NCBI RefSeq assembly: GCF_000745235.1
Contig: NZ_JQNL01000001.1
Span: 1,550,001 to 1,614,000 of the forward strand
Source: Luteibacter mycovicinus
GTDB lineage: Bacteria > Pseudomonadota > Gammaproteobacteria > Xanthomonadales > Rhodanobacteraceae
Reading direction: 5' to 3'
Length of the DNA stretch: 64,000 nucleotides
Part shown: positions 20,987 to 30,211 of the stretch, in pieces
How the letters are laid out: each line of letters opens with the position of its first letter
Position numbering within the stretch: position 1 is the first letter of the stretch
Program-made: the position numbers and the translations under genes
The notes under the pieces: generated by a model
The model's input: only the letters and a program-made list of their open reading frames with translations
Database searches by the model: none
Told to the model about the DNA's origin: nothing

Positions 20987-22507
20987 TTACTTGTGGTGAG
21001 GAGCGGTGTTGGAACGCATGCCCGGCAACGTCAGCCGGTACACGAGGATGCGATTGTCGTTATCGATGTCGGAATCGCAGCGCTGGCCATCCATGACGCA
21101 GTGCTTCGCGATGAAGTCGTTATCGTTGCCGACCAGCAGGAACCAGTCGTCCGGATGCGACGCGTCGAGCGCGGGAACGAGGTCCATCGCTTCCCACTTC
21201 TCCGAGATCTGCGCCTTGCCCGACTCGCCGGCATGGATGCCCAGACCGAAGCGCGCGAGATCCGCCGGATCGATCAGGTTGATGAATGACTTCCACGTGA
21301 CCGCGCGAATGTCGGCACGCAACACACCGCCCTCGCCCAGCACGGAGGCCGTGCCCGTCTCGTAGAGGGTGCCGGCGAGGTTACTGGCATCCGTCGTGTC
21401 GACCAGCAGCACGCTCTTGAAGACGATGGGCTTGCCGCCGTCCGCACCGTACCCACTGCCGTCGCGCGCGAGCATCAGGAAGCGGTGATCGTCCAGCACA
21501 CGGATCTCGCTCTGCGCGGCCGTCCGGTTGGGAGCCCCTCCATGCCCGGTGTCGTCGTAGGAAGGCAGGCGAACGACGTAGTGGCCGATGGGCGATTTCG
21601 GTACCGCCGAGTGGCTGACGTCATAAACGAGTACGCGGGTCAGCGTGCGCCCGGACGCATCGCCGGGCGCGCTGTCCTGCACGAGGGCACTCTGCAAGAC
21701 GACGAAGAGGCGCGTGCCATCCGGTGACAGTGCCATGCCCTCGACACCCTGATTGTTGCGCCGCCCCGAGGCCGGCGGCATCAGCGACGTAAAGTCGGGC
21801 CGACCCTGCGCATCGAGCGGACGCACCGCCTTCGGCGGCACGAGGATCCCCGTCAGCTTGCCCTGCCTGTCGAAGCGGTAGACGTTGGCCGCGTATTCGT
21901 CGCCGATGTAGAAGCCGCCGTCGCGGGTGAACTGCAACGATTCCGCATCGAGCGAGATTTTCCCGGCGCCGATCCCTTTCTCCGGCGACGGCAACACGAT
22001 GCCGTGCTCCTTGCGCAGGCCCCCGGCAGGCTCGGCACCCGTGAACGGCTTGCCGGTGAAATCGCGCAACTCGCGACCGCCATCGACGGCGAAGGAGACC
22101 GTGCCCTTCCCGGGGTCGGCTCCGTCGGCCGACGGGAGCGTCATCGTGAAGCGGAACCGATGCAGGCGCCCGCGATAATCGAAGAAGACGTTGTGCTCGG
22201 GGTCGTTACGCCCCCGGTCGGGCAAGGTCCACAGCACGCCGGTGTACGTATCGCCTTCCCGCTTCCATGTGCCTGGCTCGATCGAGAGCGACGAGAACGA
22301 CCCCAGCGTGTCGCCCAGGAAATCGATCGTCCCCGCCGGAAGCGACCCGGCGGCGACCAGCCCCTGATCGACGTAGGTCATGCCGCCGACGTCGACGCTG
22401 CGAGGCAGCGGCGTCGAGGCCAGGTCGGGCACACGCACTTCGAGGGTTTGTGCCAGCGCCCCGCCGTACAGAGCCGTGGCAACGATTCCGGCGATCAGAC
22501 GACGCAT
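20987..22507 (-). CDS. esterase-like activity of phytase family protein (PF13449-type)
   Basis: 506-aa secreted protein with a signal peptide (MRRLIAGIVATALYGGALAQ). It contains the beta-propeller pattern of the phytase-like esterase family: KEHGIVLPSPEKGIGAGKI, FTRDGGFYIGDEYAANVYRF and NNQGVEGMALSPDGTRLFV. The family is thought to hydrolyse phosphoesters outside the cytoplasm. Its ATG shares a base with the receptor stop codon (TGATG), so translation is coupled to the TonB receptor. Confidence 0.85.
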   Translation of the reverse strand: MRRLIAGIVATALYGGALAQTLEVRVPDLASTPLPRSVDVGGMTYVDQGLVAAGSLPAGTIDFLGDTLGSFSSLSIEPGTWKREGDTYTGVLWTLPDRGRNDPEHNVFFDYRGRLHRFRFTMTLPSADGADPGKGTVSFAVDGGRELRDFTGKPFTGAEPAGGLRKEHGIVLPSPEKGIGAGKISLDAESLQFTRDGGFYIGDEYAANVYRFDRQGKLTGILVPPKAVRPLDAQGRPDFTSLMPPASGRRNNQGVEGMALSPDGTRLFVVLQSALVQDSAPGDASGRTLTRVLVYDVSHSAVPKSPIGHYVVRLPSYDDTGHGGAPNRTAAQSEIRVLDDHRFLMLARDGSGYGADGGKPIVFKSVLLVDTTDASNLAGTLYETGTASVLGEGGVLRADIRAVTWKSFINLIDPADLARFGLGIHAGESGKAQISEKWEAMDLVPALDASHPDDWFLLVGNDNDFIAKHCVMDGQRCDSDIDNDNRILVYRLTLPGMRSNTAPHHK

Positions 22508-24855
22508 CAGAAGCGCACGTCCAGCGTCGCGAAGAGCTGGCGGGGCGCCGAAGCGTGGAACACGTAGGCCGTACCGGCCGGGTCGCTGGACACGAAGGCG
22601 CTCGAATCCAGGTTGCTCGCGTAGCGCTTGTCGGTCAGGTTGGTCACGTTGAGCGTCAGGCGAATGCCTTTCGCCACCGAGAACGCGCCAAAGTCGTAAC
22701 CGGCCGACACGTCCCACGTGGTGAAGCCACCGAAGCCCTGATCGTTGGTGTAGGTGTAGAAGCGCTCGCCGGTGTACTTGCCACGCAGCGAGGCAAACCA
22801 GGGGCCCTGGTTCCAGTCGATCTGCGTCGCGAAGAGCTTGGTCGGCGTATCGGTCTGGATCTTGCCGCGGGTGTGTTGCACGACGCCCGCCTGGGTGTAG
22901 TCGCCGGCGTAGGTCGAGCGGTTATACGACGCGGAGTTGTACCAGCGCAGGTCGCTGGTCGGCTGCCAGACAAAGGTGGCTTCGACACCGCGGCTGTTCA
23001 CCCCGCCCACGTTGTAGAAGCGGTTACCGCAGGTGGGACCGACCGGCTGACGCGAGTCGCATGGATTGTACTGAAGGAGACGATTGTCGAAACGCACGTT
23101 GTACGCCGCCAGCGACGCGGCGAAATCGTCGCGCTCCAGGCGGTAGCCCGCCTCCAGGCTGCGCGACTTCTCGGGCTTCAGATCGCCCTGACTGTTCCAG
23201 ATCGACTGACTGACCGCCTGCGGGCCCAGCTTGAAGCCACCCTGGAACATGGCGATGTTCTTCGAGAAGCTGGCGAACACTTCCTGGCCCTCGGCCAGCT
23301 TGTAGCGCGCACCGAACTGCGGCAACAACGCCTTGCTCGCACTGAGCTTGCCCGTGGCGAACTGGTTGTTCGACGCCGGGTTGATCGGCGTTTTCGCCTC
23401 GCCCGGAAGCGCGTGCGCGTCCGACGTGACGTGAGGGCTCTTTACGCCGACGTCTACGGTCAGAGCATCGTCGAGGAAGCGCATCGTGTCCTGCAGGAAG
23501 GCCTGACGCGTATTCCACACGGTCCGCTGATCGAACACCCCCAGGTCGGGCTGTGTATCGACAGGTGCGCTGAGGTCGCGCGGACCCGTCACGTAGCTGC
23601 TGTAGCGCGACGCGCTGGAGACGTTGTGCTCGTACCAGACACCGCCTTCGAGGTGATGGTTGGCGAAGTCCCACGCGGCGGAAAGAATCGCCCCCGAGCG
23701 GTTGATGGTGTACAGCGTGTTGCGGAAGATGATCGGCAACTGCCGTGCTGTGCCCGGATACGAGTACGTACCGCTGTTCCAGTTATGCCCCTCACCCGCA
23801 TCCTCGTGGTGGTAGACCTGCGCATGGATGGTCACGGAGTCGCTGGGAAAGAAATCGCCGGCGAGGTAATAGAGGTCGTCGCTACGCAGGATCTGGCCCG
23901 CCGTGAATGCACCGTCCGCATCCGTATCCGCGCCGCTGCGGTCGCAACGGCTCGCGTTGAACGTGGCGGCGTTGCAGTAGGCCTTGCCGAGCGCGCGCTG
24001 CCAGTTCGGGGCCGAACCGCCCCAGTCGTAGCCGAGGCCACGCGCCAGCTCGCTCTTCGACAGGTAGAAGTAGTCCGCCTGCGAGGTGCGCGACGTATCG
24101 GCGAAGCCGGTGAGGCGTGCCCAGTCGAAGTCCCACACGGCCTTGCCGTTGAACTGCTTCGTCGTCGACCCGTTGTACGCGCTCTGGTTGTTCCAGAGGT
24201 CCGACGTGGTGCGCGCGCCCGAGAGGTACATCGAGAAACCGTTGTATTCGCCCGTGTCGAAGCGCGCGTACGTACGGCGGTTGGCGTCACTGCCGAAAGT
24301 CTGCGACACGCGGCCGCCCATCGTCTTCAGCGGATCGTTCGAGCTGTAAGCGATGGTACCGCCCAGGTTGCTCGTCGACGGCGTGCCGAGGTTGCCGATA
24401 CCTTCGGAGAGTTCGGCACCGGCGAAGTTCTCGGAGATCAGCGCGCGGTTGATCGAAAGACCGTTGTAGTTGTTGTAGGCACTGTCGCCGAGGGGCAGGC
24501 CATCCAGCGTGTAGCCGAGGCGCGTGCCGCTGAAGCCTCGCAGACTCAGCGTCATCGACTGCTCGTTCGTACCCAGGGCATCGGCCGACTGCGCATTCAC
24601 GCCTGGCAGCGTGTTCAGCACCTTCTGCAGGCTGGTGCCAGGCGGCAGCGCCTTCTGATCGGCCGTACGCAAGCGCTGCACCTGGCGTGTCTCACCGGTA
24701 CCGATGACGGAGACGGTATCGAGGTCCTGTACCTTCTCACGTTTGCTGGCGGTGCCAGTCGTATCGGTCGATGACGTGGTATCGGTATCCGACGCGTAAG
24801 CAGCGGAAGCGAAGGCCATGCCGAGGGCGACGGCCAGAACGGTGTGCTTGAACAA
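22507..24855 (-). CDS. TonB-dependent outer-membrane receptor
   Basis: 782-aa receptor with signal peptide (residues 1-21), plug domain (LDTVSVIGTGETRQVQRLRT through about residue 180, including LRGFSGTRLGYTLDGLPLGD) and 22-strand-type barrel ending in FATLDVRF, with the terminal Phe needed for assembly. It is the first gene of an operon with a phytase-like esterase and an exported CYTH-like protein. Together with the PhoB-box-like repeats upstream this suggests import of a phosphorus-containing compound; the actual ligand is unknown. Confidence 0.92.
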   Translation of the reverse strand: MFKHTVLAVALGMAFASAAYASDTDTTSSTDTTGTASKREKVQDLDTVSVIGTGETRQVQRLRTADQKALPPGTSLQKVLNTLPGVNAQSADALGTNEQSMTLSLRGFSGTRLGYTLDGLPLGDSAYNNYNGLSINRALISENFAGAELSEGIGNLGTPSTSNLGGTIAYSSNDPLKTMGGRVSQTFGSDANRRTYARFDTGEYNGFSMYLSGARTTSDLWNNQSAYNGSTTKQFNGKAVWDFDWARLTGFADTSRTSQADYFYLSKSELARGLGYDWGGSAPNWQRALGKAYCNAATFNASRCDRSGADTDADGAFTAGQILRSDDLYYLAGDFFPSDSVTIHAQVYHHEDAGEGHNWNSGTYSYPGTARQLPIIFRNTLYTINRSGAILSAAWDFANHHLEGGVWYEHNVSSASRYSSYVTGPRDLSAPVDTQPDLGVFDQRTVWNTRQAFLQDTMRFLDDALTVDVGVKSPHVTSDAHALPGEAKTPINPASNNQFATGKLSASKALLPQFGARYKLAEGQEVFASFSKNIAMFQGGFKLGPQAVSQSIWNSQGDLKPEKSRSLEAGYRLERDDFAASLAAYNVRFDNRLLQYNPCDSRQPVGPTCGNRFYNVGGVNSRGVEATFVWQPTSDLRWYNSASYNRSTYAGDYTQAGVVQHTRGKIQTDTPTKLFATQIDWNQGPWFASLRGKYTGERFYTYTNDQGFGGFTTWDVSAGYDFGAFSVAKGIRLTLNVTNLTDKRYASNLDSSAFVSSDPAGTAYVFHASAPRQLFATLDVRF

Positions 24856-24942
24856 GGGACGGCATCCTTACTTGCGCGGGCACGCTGCGGCAAGCACCTC
24901 CCCTGAGGGCCGCCCATCACGTGCCGTGAAGCCCTGGATACT

Positions 24943-24983
24943 CGGACAGAAAAATGAAAGCTTAGTGACAGCTTTGGTTACAG
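24943..24983 (-). promoter_or_regulatory. PhoB-box-like heptamer array upstream of the TonB receptor operon
   Basis: Read on the minus strand, CTGTCAC (24971-24965), CTTTCAT (24960-24954) and CTGTCCG (24949-24943) are spaced exactly 11 bp apart with AT-rich 4-nt spacers, the layout of a PhoB box. A further CTGTAAC lies upstream (24983-24977) at 12-bp spacing. TATCCA (24940-24935) could be the -10. The array is about 90 nt before the receptor start. Phosphate control is inferred from this pattern and the gene content. Confidence 0.6.
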
Positions 24984-25052
24984 CGACGTCTGGATGTCCA
25001 AACCGTGACGGCAGGCCCATCGCCGGCTGAGTAATGTCTCAGACGATCCGGA

Positions 25053-26336
25053 TCAACGGAAATCGATCGTCGAGATGGCGCCCGCCATGTCGGGGCGCGG
25101 ACGCAACGAGACGTCCCAGCCGTAGAGTTCACACAGGCGACGCACGATGGCCAGGCCAAGGCCCGCACCGCCGCCCGTCGCGCTCTCGCCGCGGATACCG
25201 CGCTGGAACAGCTTCTCGGCATCCTCCGGCTTGATGCCCGGGCCCGTATCGATCACATCGACGCGGCCGTCGAGCACGCGCACCGTGACCTTGCCTTCCA
25301 TCGTGTACTTGATCGCGTTGCCGATCAGGTTGGTGAGTGCGACCGAGAGAACCGAGGCCGGCGCATTCACCGTGACGCTGCCGTCGGACACCAGCTCGAT
25401 CTCGATCGGCTTGCCGCCCATCTGCGGGCGCTGGCTCTCGATCACATCGGATGCGACCCTGGCCACGTCGGTGGTCTCGCCACGCGTCGGGCCCCGGCGC
25501 TCTGCGCGGGACAGGAGCAACAGGGCCTCGATCAGTTCCGTCGCCTGACGCGACGCGCGCTCGATGCGCTTGAGCCGCTCGCGCAACTTGTCGGTCATGT
25601 CCGGCGAGCCCTGCAGCAGCTCGGTGGTGCTGGCAATCACGGCAAGCGGCGTGCGCAGCTCATGACTGACGTCGGAGTTGAACTCACGATCGCGCTCGAC
25701 CACCGAGGTCAGACGCATGGCGTATTCATCGAGTGCTACGGCCAGCTCACCGACTTCGTCGTCGGCGAAATGCGGCGCCAGCGCCTCGGCTTTGCCGACA
25801 CGACGGAAATCACGCAAACGCTTCGCCAGATCGGTCACGGGGCGCAACACGCGCGAGGACAACCACACGCCGAGCACCAGCGAGAACAGGCCGAACAGAA
25901 ACACCGCGGCGATCACGCTGATCACGAGCTGCCGCTTGCCCAGCTCGTCACGCGACACGTCGAACTGCACGAAGCTGATGATGCCCTGCTCGTGACGGAC
26001 GCCCACCTTGTAATGCCGCGGCTTACCGTCAGGGCCGGTCTCATAGAGATCGTGCACGCCGGTTTCCAGAGGCTGCCAAGTCAGAGGTGCCTTGTAGATC
26101 GTCCGATCGCTGTACGTGGCGGCCTTGACGATTTCGATCTCGGGACGCTTGTCCGGATTCGCTCGCACCTTGGCATTGAGCGAATCGACCTCGTCCTGCA
26201 AGGCGGAGTTGATCAGCTGCTCTTCGACGCGCGTACGGATGTTGATCGCCGCGTACGCGAAAAGAGCGCTCAGCCCGAGACCGAACAGCGTGAAGGTGAC
26301 TACCAGGCGGAAACGAAGCTTACGTCTGGACCGCAT
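25053..26336 (-). CDS. sensor histidine kinase, ColS-like
   Basis: Inner-membrane kinase (427 aa): TM1 near residues 8-28, a periplasmic loop of about 110 residues, TM2 (VISVIAAVFLFGLFSLVLGVW), HAMP, HisKA with phospho-acceptor SHELRTPLAV, and HATPase motifs NLIGNAIKYT, DVIDTGPGIKP and GAGLGLAIV. ATG 26336 overlaps the regulator stop by 17 nt; an in-frame start 24 nt upstream is possible. The pair resembles the ColRS system (envelope stress/metal sensing) of Xanthomonas and Pseudomonas; the name is an inference. Confidence 0.88.
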   Translation of the reverse strand: MRSRRKLRFRLVVTFTLFGLGLSALFAYAAINIRTRVEEQLINSALQDEVDSLNAKVRANPDKRPEIEIVKAATYSDRTIYKAPLTWQPLETGVHDLYETGPDGKPRHYKVGVRHEQGIISFVQFDVSRDELGKRQLVISVIAAVFLFGLFSLVLGVWLSSRVLRPVTDLAKRLRDFRRVGKAEALAPHFADDEVGELAVALDEYAMRLTSVVERDREFNSDVSHELRTPLAVIASTTELLQGSPDMTDKLRERLKRIERASRQATELIEALLLLSRAERRGPTRGETTDVARVASDVIESQRPQMGGKPIEIELVSDGSVTVNAPASVLSVALTNLIGNAIKYTMEGKVTVRVLDGRVDVIDTGPGIKPEDAEKLFQRGIRGESATGGGAGLGLAIVRRLCELYGWDVSLRPRPDMAGAISTIDFR

Positions 26337-27006
26337 CCGGATCGACCATGCGATAGCCAATACCGTGACGCGTGTGGATCAACGGTTTTTCGAAGGGTTT
26401 GTCGATCGCCGCACGCAGGCCATGGATGTGCACACGCAGGGAATCGGAATCGGGGAGTTCTTCGCCCCACACGCGCTGTTCGAGATCCTGGCGCGTCACC
26501 ACGGACGGGCTGGCCTCCATCAACGCCTGCAAAAGCTTGAGGCCGATCGGGTTGAGCTGGATCGACTTGCCTTCACGACTGACCGTGAGGGTGTCGAGGT
26601 TGTACGTCAGGCCGCCGACCTTGAGGACGCGACTCTGCGGACCCTTGCCGCGACGGGCCAGGACCTCAAGGCGTGCCGCCAGTTCCTGCAAGGCGAACGG
26701 CTTGGTCATGTAGTCGTCCGCGCCGGACTCGAAGCCGGTGAGCTTGTGCTCCAGCGAGTCGCGTGCGGTCAGCATCAGGACCGGGGTCTGCTTGTGCGCC
26801 TCGTGGCGCAATTTCTTGGCGACATCCAGGCCATCCATGCCCGGCAGGGTGAGATCCAGCACGATGACGTCGAAGTCGTGGACCACGGCGAGATGCAGGC
26901 CGGTCACGCCGTCGCCGGCGAAATCGACCACATGGCCGCGGTCTTCGAGGTAATCCCCGATGTTCGTCGCGATGTCGGTGTTGTCTTCGATGACCAGGAC
27001 GCGCAT
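26320..27006 (-). CDS. OmpR-family response regulator, ColR-like
   Basis: 228-aa regulator. The receiver has the acidic pocket (VIEDN), the phospho-Asp in VIVLDLTLPGMDG, the Thr in MLTARDS and Lys in MTKPF; the C-terminal winged helix ends with HTRHGIGYRMVDP. The phrase RGHVVDFAGDGVTGLHLAVV is typical of ColR proteins. It is translationally overlapped by its kinase gene. Possible targets include envelope genes; the TonB operon immediately downstream has its own promoter region. Confidence 0.9.
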   Translation of the reverse strand: MRVLVIEDNTDIATNIGDYLEDRGHVVDFAGDGVTGLHLAVVHDFDVIVLDLTLPGMDGLDVAKKLRHEAHKQTPVLMLTARDSLEHKLTGFESGADDYMTKPFALQELAARLEVLARRGKGPQSRVLKVGGLTYNLDTLTVSREGKSIQLNPIGLKLLQALMEASPSVVTRQDLEQRVWGEELPDSDSLRVHIHGLRAAIDKPFEKPLIHTRHGIGYRMVDPDAVQT

Positions 27007-27101
27007 GCGGCACTCCGTTGGGCGGTCGCTTTTGGAATCTTATGATTATTGCGACAGCAAGCTTAACGGGGATTCCGTGAAGCGGACAGCACTAAAAGAG
27101 A

Positions 27102-27128
27102 GGCCCGGGCGGAAAAACCGCCCGGGCC
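27102..27128 (-). terminator. terminator downstream of rimK
   Basis: GGCCCGGGCGG (27102-27112) and CCGCCCGGGCC (27118-27128) form a perfect 11-bp stem around a 5-nt A-loop (T-loop on the minus strand). On the minus strand it is followed by TCTCTTTT, so it acts for the rimB-rimK transcript about 70 nt after its stop. Confidence 0.8.
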
Positions 27129-27201
27129 GAAAGAACTACTGCCCCGATACCGTCACCCCGCGTCGCGGAATCACAGTGGGACCTTTATAGGGGACCGGCG
27201 T

Positions 27202-28137
27202 TTAAATCGCTGTTAATCCCTTGGGCGCCTTGGGCTTGCGAGCTTTGGGCGTGACCGGACGCGAGGCCAGGCGCTGCTCGCAGTGGGCGATGATCGCACC
27301 GGCCACGTCCACGCCGGTGCTGCCCTCGATGCCTTCGAGGCCGGGCGAAGCGTTGACCTCCAGCAGGAGCGGACCACGGGACGAGCGCAGCAGATCGACG
27401 CCCGCCACCTCCAGGCCCAGGGCCGACGCCGCCTCGATCGCCACCCGTCGCTCATCGTCGGACAGCTCGACCTGGGCGGCCGAGCCGCCCCGGTGCAGAT
27501 TGGCCCGGAACTCACCCGGTGCCGAGGAGCGCTGCATCGACGCCACCACTTCGTTACCGACGACGAAGCAGCGCAGGTCGCTGCCGTTGGCCTCGCGGAT
27601 GAACTCCTGGACCAGGAAGTTGGCGTAGAGGCCACGGAAGGCCTCGATCACGCTCTGCGAGGCCGAGCGCTTCTCGGCGAGCACCACGCCGGCGCCCTGC
27701 GTGCCTTCGTTGAGCTTGATGATGTGCGGGGGGTCACCCAGCATCGCCAGCAGGTCGGAGGTATCGTCCGGGTTGTCGCCGAAGGCGGTCAGCGGCATGT
27801 CGATGCCGCGGGAGGCCAGCAGCTGCAGGCTGCGCAACTTGTCGCGCGCGCGCAGCACGGCGTCCGACGGGTTCGGCGAGTACACGCCCATGAGCTCAAG
27901 CTGGCGCAGCACCGCCGTACCGTAGAAGGTGCTGGAAGCGCCGATTCGCGGGATCACGCAGTCCACGGGCCCCAGTGGCTTGCCCTTGAAGTGAATGGCG
28001 AACGACCCCGGCGAAATGCTCATGTAGCAGCGCAGGGGATCGATCACGCGCACCGTATGGCGGCGTTTGCGCGCGGCCTCCACGAGCCGCTGCGTCGAGT
28101 ACAGCCGCGCGTTGCGCGACAGGATGGTGAGCTTCAT
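27202..28137 (-). CDS. rimK: RimK-type ATP-grasp ligase
   Basis: 311-aa ATP-grasp enzyme of the RimK family, which adds glutamate residues to the C-terminus of ribosomal protein S6. Features seen: the N-terminal [23 protein letters not shown]-grasp segments [18 protein letters not shown] and [19 protein letters not shown], and the metal site [19 protein letters not shown] 28137 overlaps the rimB stop as ATGA. A basic C-terminal tail ([11 protein letters not shown]) may contact RNA. Confidence 0.92.
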   Translation of the reverse strand: MKLTILSRNARLYSTQRLVEAARKRRHTVRVIDPLRCYMSISPGSFAIHFKGKPLGPVDCVIPRIGASSTFYGTAVLRQLELMGVYSPNPSDAVLRARDKLRSLQLLASRGIDMPLTAFGDNPDDTSDLLAMLGDPPHIIKLNEGTQGAGVVLAEKRSASQSVIEAFRGLYANFLVQEFIREANGSDLRCFVVGNEVVASMQRSSAPGEFRANLHRGGSAAQVELSDDERRVAIEAASALGLEVAGVDLLRSSRGPLLLEVNASPGLEGIEGSTGVDVAGAIIAHCEQRLASRPVTPKARKPKAPKGLTAI

Positions 28138-28583
28138 GGATGGTCCCGGACGACGCGGCGCGGCGTCTGCGAATAGGAAAGCGCGGGATCGACCAGAAAG
28201 CGCCCGAAGAGCGCGGTCCGGCCGAGCAGAAGAGGAAACAGCATGTGTCGGCGGTCGGTCAGATTGACCTCCGCGACGAAGCGCTGGCCGGCCAGTTCGA
28301 TCTCGGCCTCGATGAACCAGCGCGTGGTCCGATGACCGCCGGAGTCGGTGACCGTACGCCGCCCGGTGGCTTTGGCCTCGCAAGGCTCCGACAAACCGCC
28401 GCGGCGGGTGGTACGGACCTGAAAACGCAGCCACGAACCGTCCGCGCGCTCCTCTTCCTCAAGCCACTCCACGTGCAGCGACGAGGTACGCGCGCCCGTG
28501 TCGAGTTTGGCCTTGAGGACGGAGACGCCGAGCGACGGAAGTGCGAGCCGTTCGCGCCAGCCAAGGGTGATGACATCAGTCAT
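28134..28583 (-). CDS. rimB: RimB-type retropepsin-like aspartic protease
   Basis: 149-aa small protease of the PF05618 family (annotated elsewhere as ATP-dependent zinc protease). The catalytic motif is [15 protein letters not shown] near residue 30, and the C-terminal block [21 protein letters not shown] is typical. It overlaps rimK by 4 nt; in Pseudomonas a protease of this type works with RimK in controlling S6 glutamylation and translation. The start is ATG 28583, where family similarity begins. Confidence 0.85.
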   Translation of the reverse strand: MTDVITLGWRERLALPSLGVSVLKAKLDTGARTSSLHVEWLEEEERADGSWLRFQVRTTRRGGLSEPCEAKATGRRTVTDSGGHRTTRWFIEAEIELAGQRFVAEVNLTDRRHMLFPLLLGRTALFGRFLVDPALSYSQTPRRVVRDHP

Positions 28584-28769
28584 GGGTCTGGAGCGACGGT
28601 ATGGGGGACGACGGGACCGGGGGAACGATCCGGACTGCCGCGACGACATGTCGCGATAGCGAAAGCATGCCGAACCCCGAACCCGCGCGCAACTGTGACG
28701 GCGCCTCCGTGGAGAGACGCCGCCGTCACCGCCATGAAATCGACGTGAAGGCTTCCGGCCGCGCCGTCG

Positions 28770-30077
28770 TCAGTCGGCGCGGACGCCGCGCTGTCCGGCG
28801 ATCATGTAGATCGACGCCGCTACACCGACCAGCGACACGATGGCGACGTAATGCGCGGGCCCGATGCCGCCGACACCTTTGGCCAGATAGCCGACCAGCA
28901 CGGGCGTGGCGGCGCCGGCAATGGCGTAGGCGACGTTGTAGGACACCGAAATGCCCGAGAAGCGGATCGGCGCGGGGAACGACGCCACGAGGACCGCGGG
29001 CACGATGCCGGCGACACCGGCGAAGGCACCGGCAATGGCGTAGAGCGGATAGAGATGCGCGCCGCCCGCCTGGAGATCGAAATACAGCGCATAGGTGCTC
29101 AGCATGAGACCCAGCGAGGCGATCAGCATGGCTGTACCACGGCCAAGCCAGTCGACTAGCAGACCGCCGCCGATGCACCCGACGCAGAGCGTGAACGCAC
29201 CGATGCTGCCGCCGGTGAAGGCGCGCGCCGGATCGATATGGAAGGCCGTCTGCATCAGGGTCGGGGTCAGCAGGATGACGACCACGATGGCGGCGGTGAG
29301 CACCCAGGTAACCGCCATCGACAGCAGCACGCCCGGCAGATGGTCGCGTACGACCACCCATGCCGGCAGTTCTTCCGACAGCTGCTTGCGCTCGCGCATC
29401 CGCGCGAAGACCGGTGTTTCGCTGAGCCAGCGGCGGAGGTAGACGGCGACAAAGCCGAACACGCCACCCAGCACGAAGGCGATGCGCCACCCGTGGTCCA
29501 TCAGCGCTTCGGGCGTCATGTGGGCGTTGAGGTAGGCCGCGAGCAACGAGCCGATGAGAATGCCGAAGGTCAGGCCGGCCGACAGGCTCGCCACCGCAAG
29601 ACCCTTGCGATGCGCGGGCACGTGCTCGGACACGAACACCCAGGCACCCGGCACTTCGCCACCGATCGCGATGCCCTGGACGACACGCAGCAGGGTCAGC
29701 AACACCGGGGCGATGACGCCGATGCTGGCGTAGGTCGGCAGCGCACCGATGAGCAGGGTCGGTACCGCCATCAGAAACACGCTGAGCGTGAACATCCGTT
29801 TGCGGCCGATACGGTCACCGAAGTGAGCCATCACGATGCCGCCGAGCGGGCGTGCGAGATAGGCGACGGCAAACAGGCTGAAGGCCTGAAGCTGCGCCAG
29901 CCAGTCGGAGCCGCCCGGCGGGAAGAAAAGATGCCCGATGGTCTTCGCGAAGTACACGAAGATCACGAAGTCGTAGAACTCGAGCGCGCCACCGAGCGCG
30001 GAGAGAATCAGCGTCTTGGCATCGCCGCGGTCGAGTGGTCGGCGGTCGATGGTTTCATCTGAAAGTGTTGCGCTCAT
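28770..30077 (-). CDS. MFS transporter, metabolite:H+ symporter (ProP/ShiA-like)
   Basis: 435-aa inner-membrane protein with 12 predicted TM segments. The MHS-type motifs are clear: LGGALEFYDFVIFVYFA in TM1, HFGDRIGRKRMF between TM2 and TM3, and VQGIAIGGEVPGAWVFVSEHVP. Substrate is likely a small organic acid or zwitterion, but cannot be decided from sequence. It is divergent from a DUF1302 outer-membrane protein, suggesting joint use of one substrate. Confidence 0.9.
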   Translation of the reverse strand: MSATLSDETIDRRPLDRGDAKTLILSALGGALEFYDFVIFVYFAKTIGHLFFPPGGSDWLAQLQAFSLFAVAYLARPLGGIVMAHFGDRIGRKRMFTLSVFLMAVPTLLIGALPTYASIGVIAPVLLTLLRVVQGIAIGGEVPGAWVFVSEHVPAHRKGLAVASLSAGLTFGILIGSLLAAYLNAHMTPEALMDHGWRIAFVLGGVFGFVAVYLRRWLSETPVFARMRERKQLSEELPAWVVVRDHLPGVLLSMAVTWVLTAAIVVVILLTPTLMQTAFHIDPARAFTGGSIGAFTLCVGCIGGGLLVDWLGRGTAMLIASLGLMLSTYALYFDLQAGGAHLYPLYAIAGAFAGVAGIVPAVLVASFPAPIRFSGISVSYNVAYAIAGAATPVLVGYLAKGVGGIGPAHYVAIVSLVGVAASIYMIAGQRGVRAD

Positions 30078-30114
30078 GAGTGGTTTTCGATCGTCCCGCG
30101 GAAGAAAAAGGCGA

Positions 30115-30134
30115 TGTGCGACGAAAGTCGCACA
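30115..30134. promoter_or_regulatory. inverted repeat in the MFS / DUF1302 divergent region
   Basis: TGTGCGAC (30115-30122), GAAA, GTCGCACA (30127-30134): a perfect 8-bp inverted repeat midway between two divergent genes. GACGTC palindromes follow at once. Position favours an operator serving both promoters; a GAAA-loop RNA hairpin is the alternative. Confidence 0.5.
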
Positions 30135-30211
30135 CGACGGACGTCCAGACGTCTTGCGTGCAATATAGCTGCCATGTCTAGAATGCCGTCAAGTTTTTAA
30201 CGGAATAGCCG

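Noticed and set aside
22267..24774. Plus-strand open frame of 835 codons
   Set aside because: Antisense to the TonB-dependent receptor, which has a signal peptide, plug and terminal Phe.
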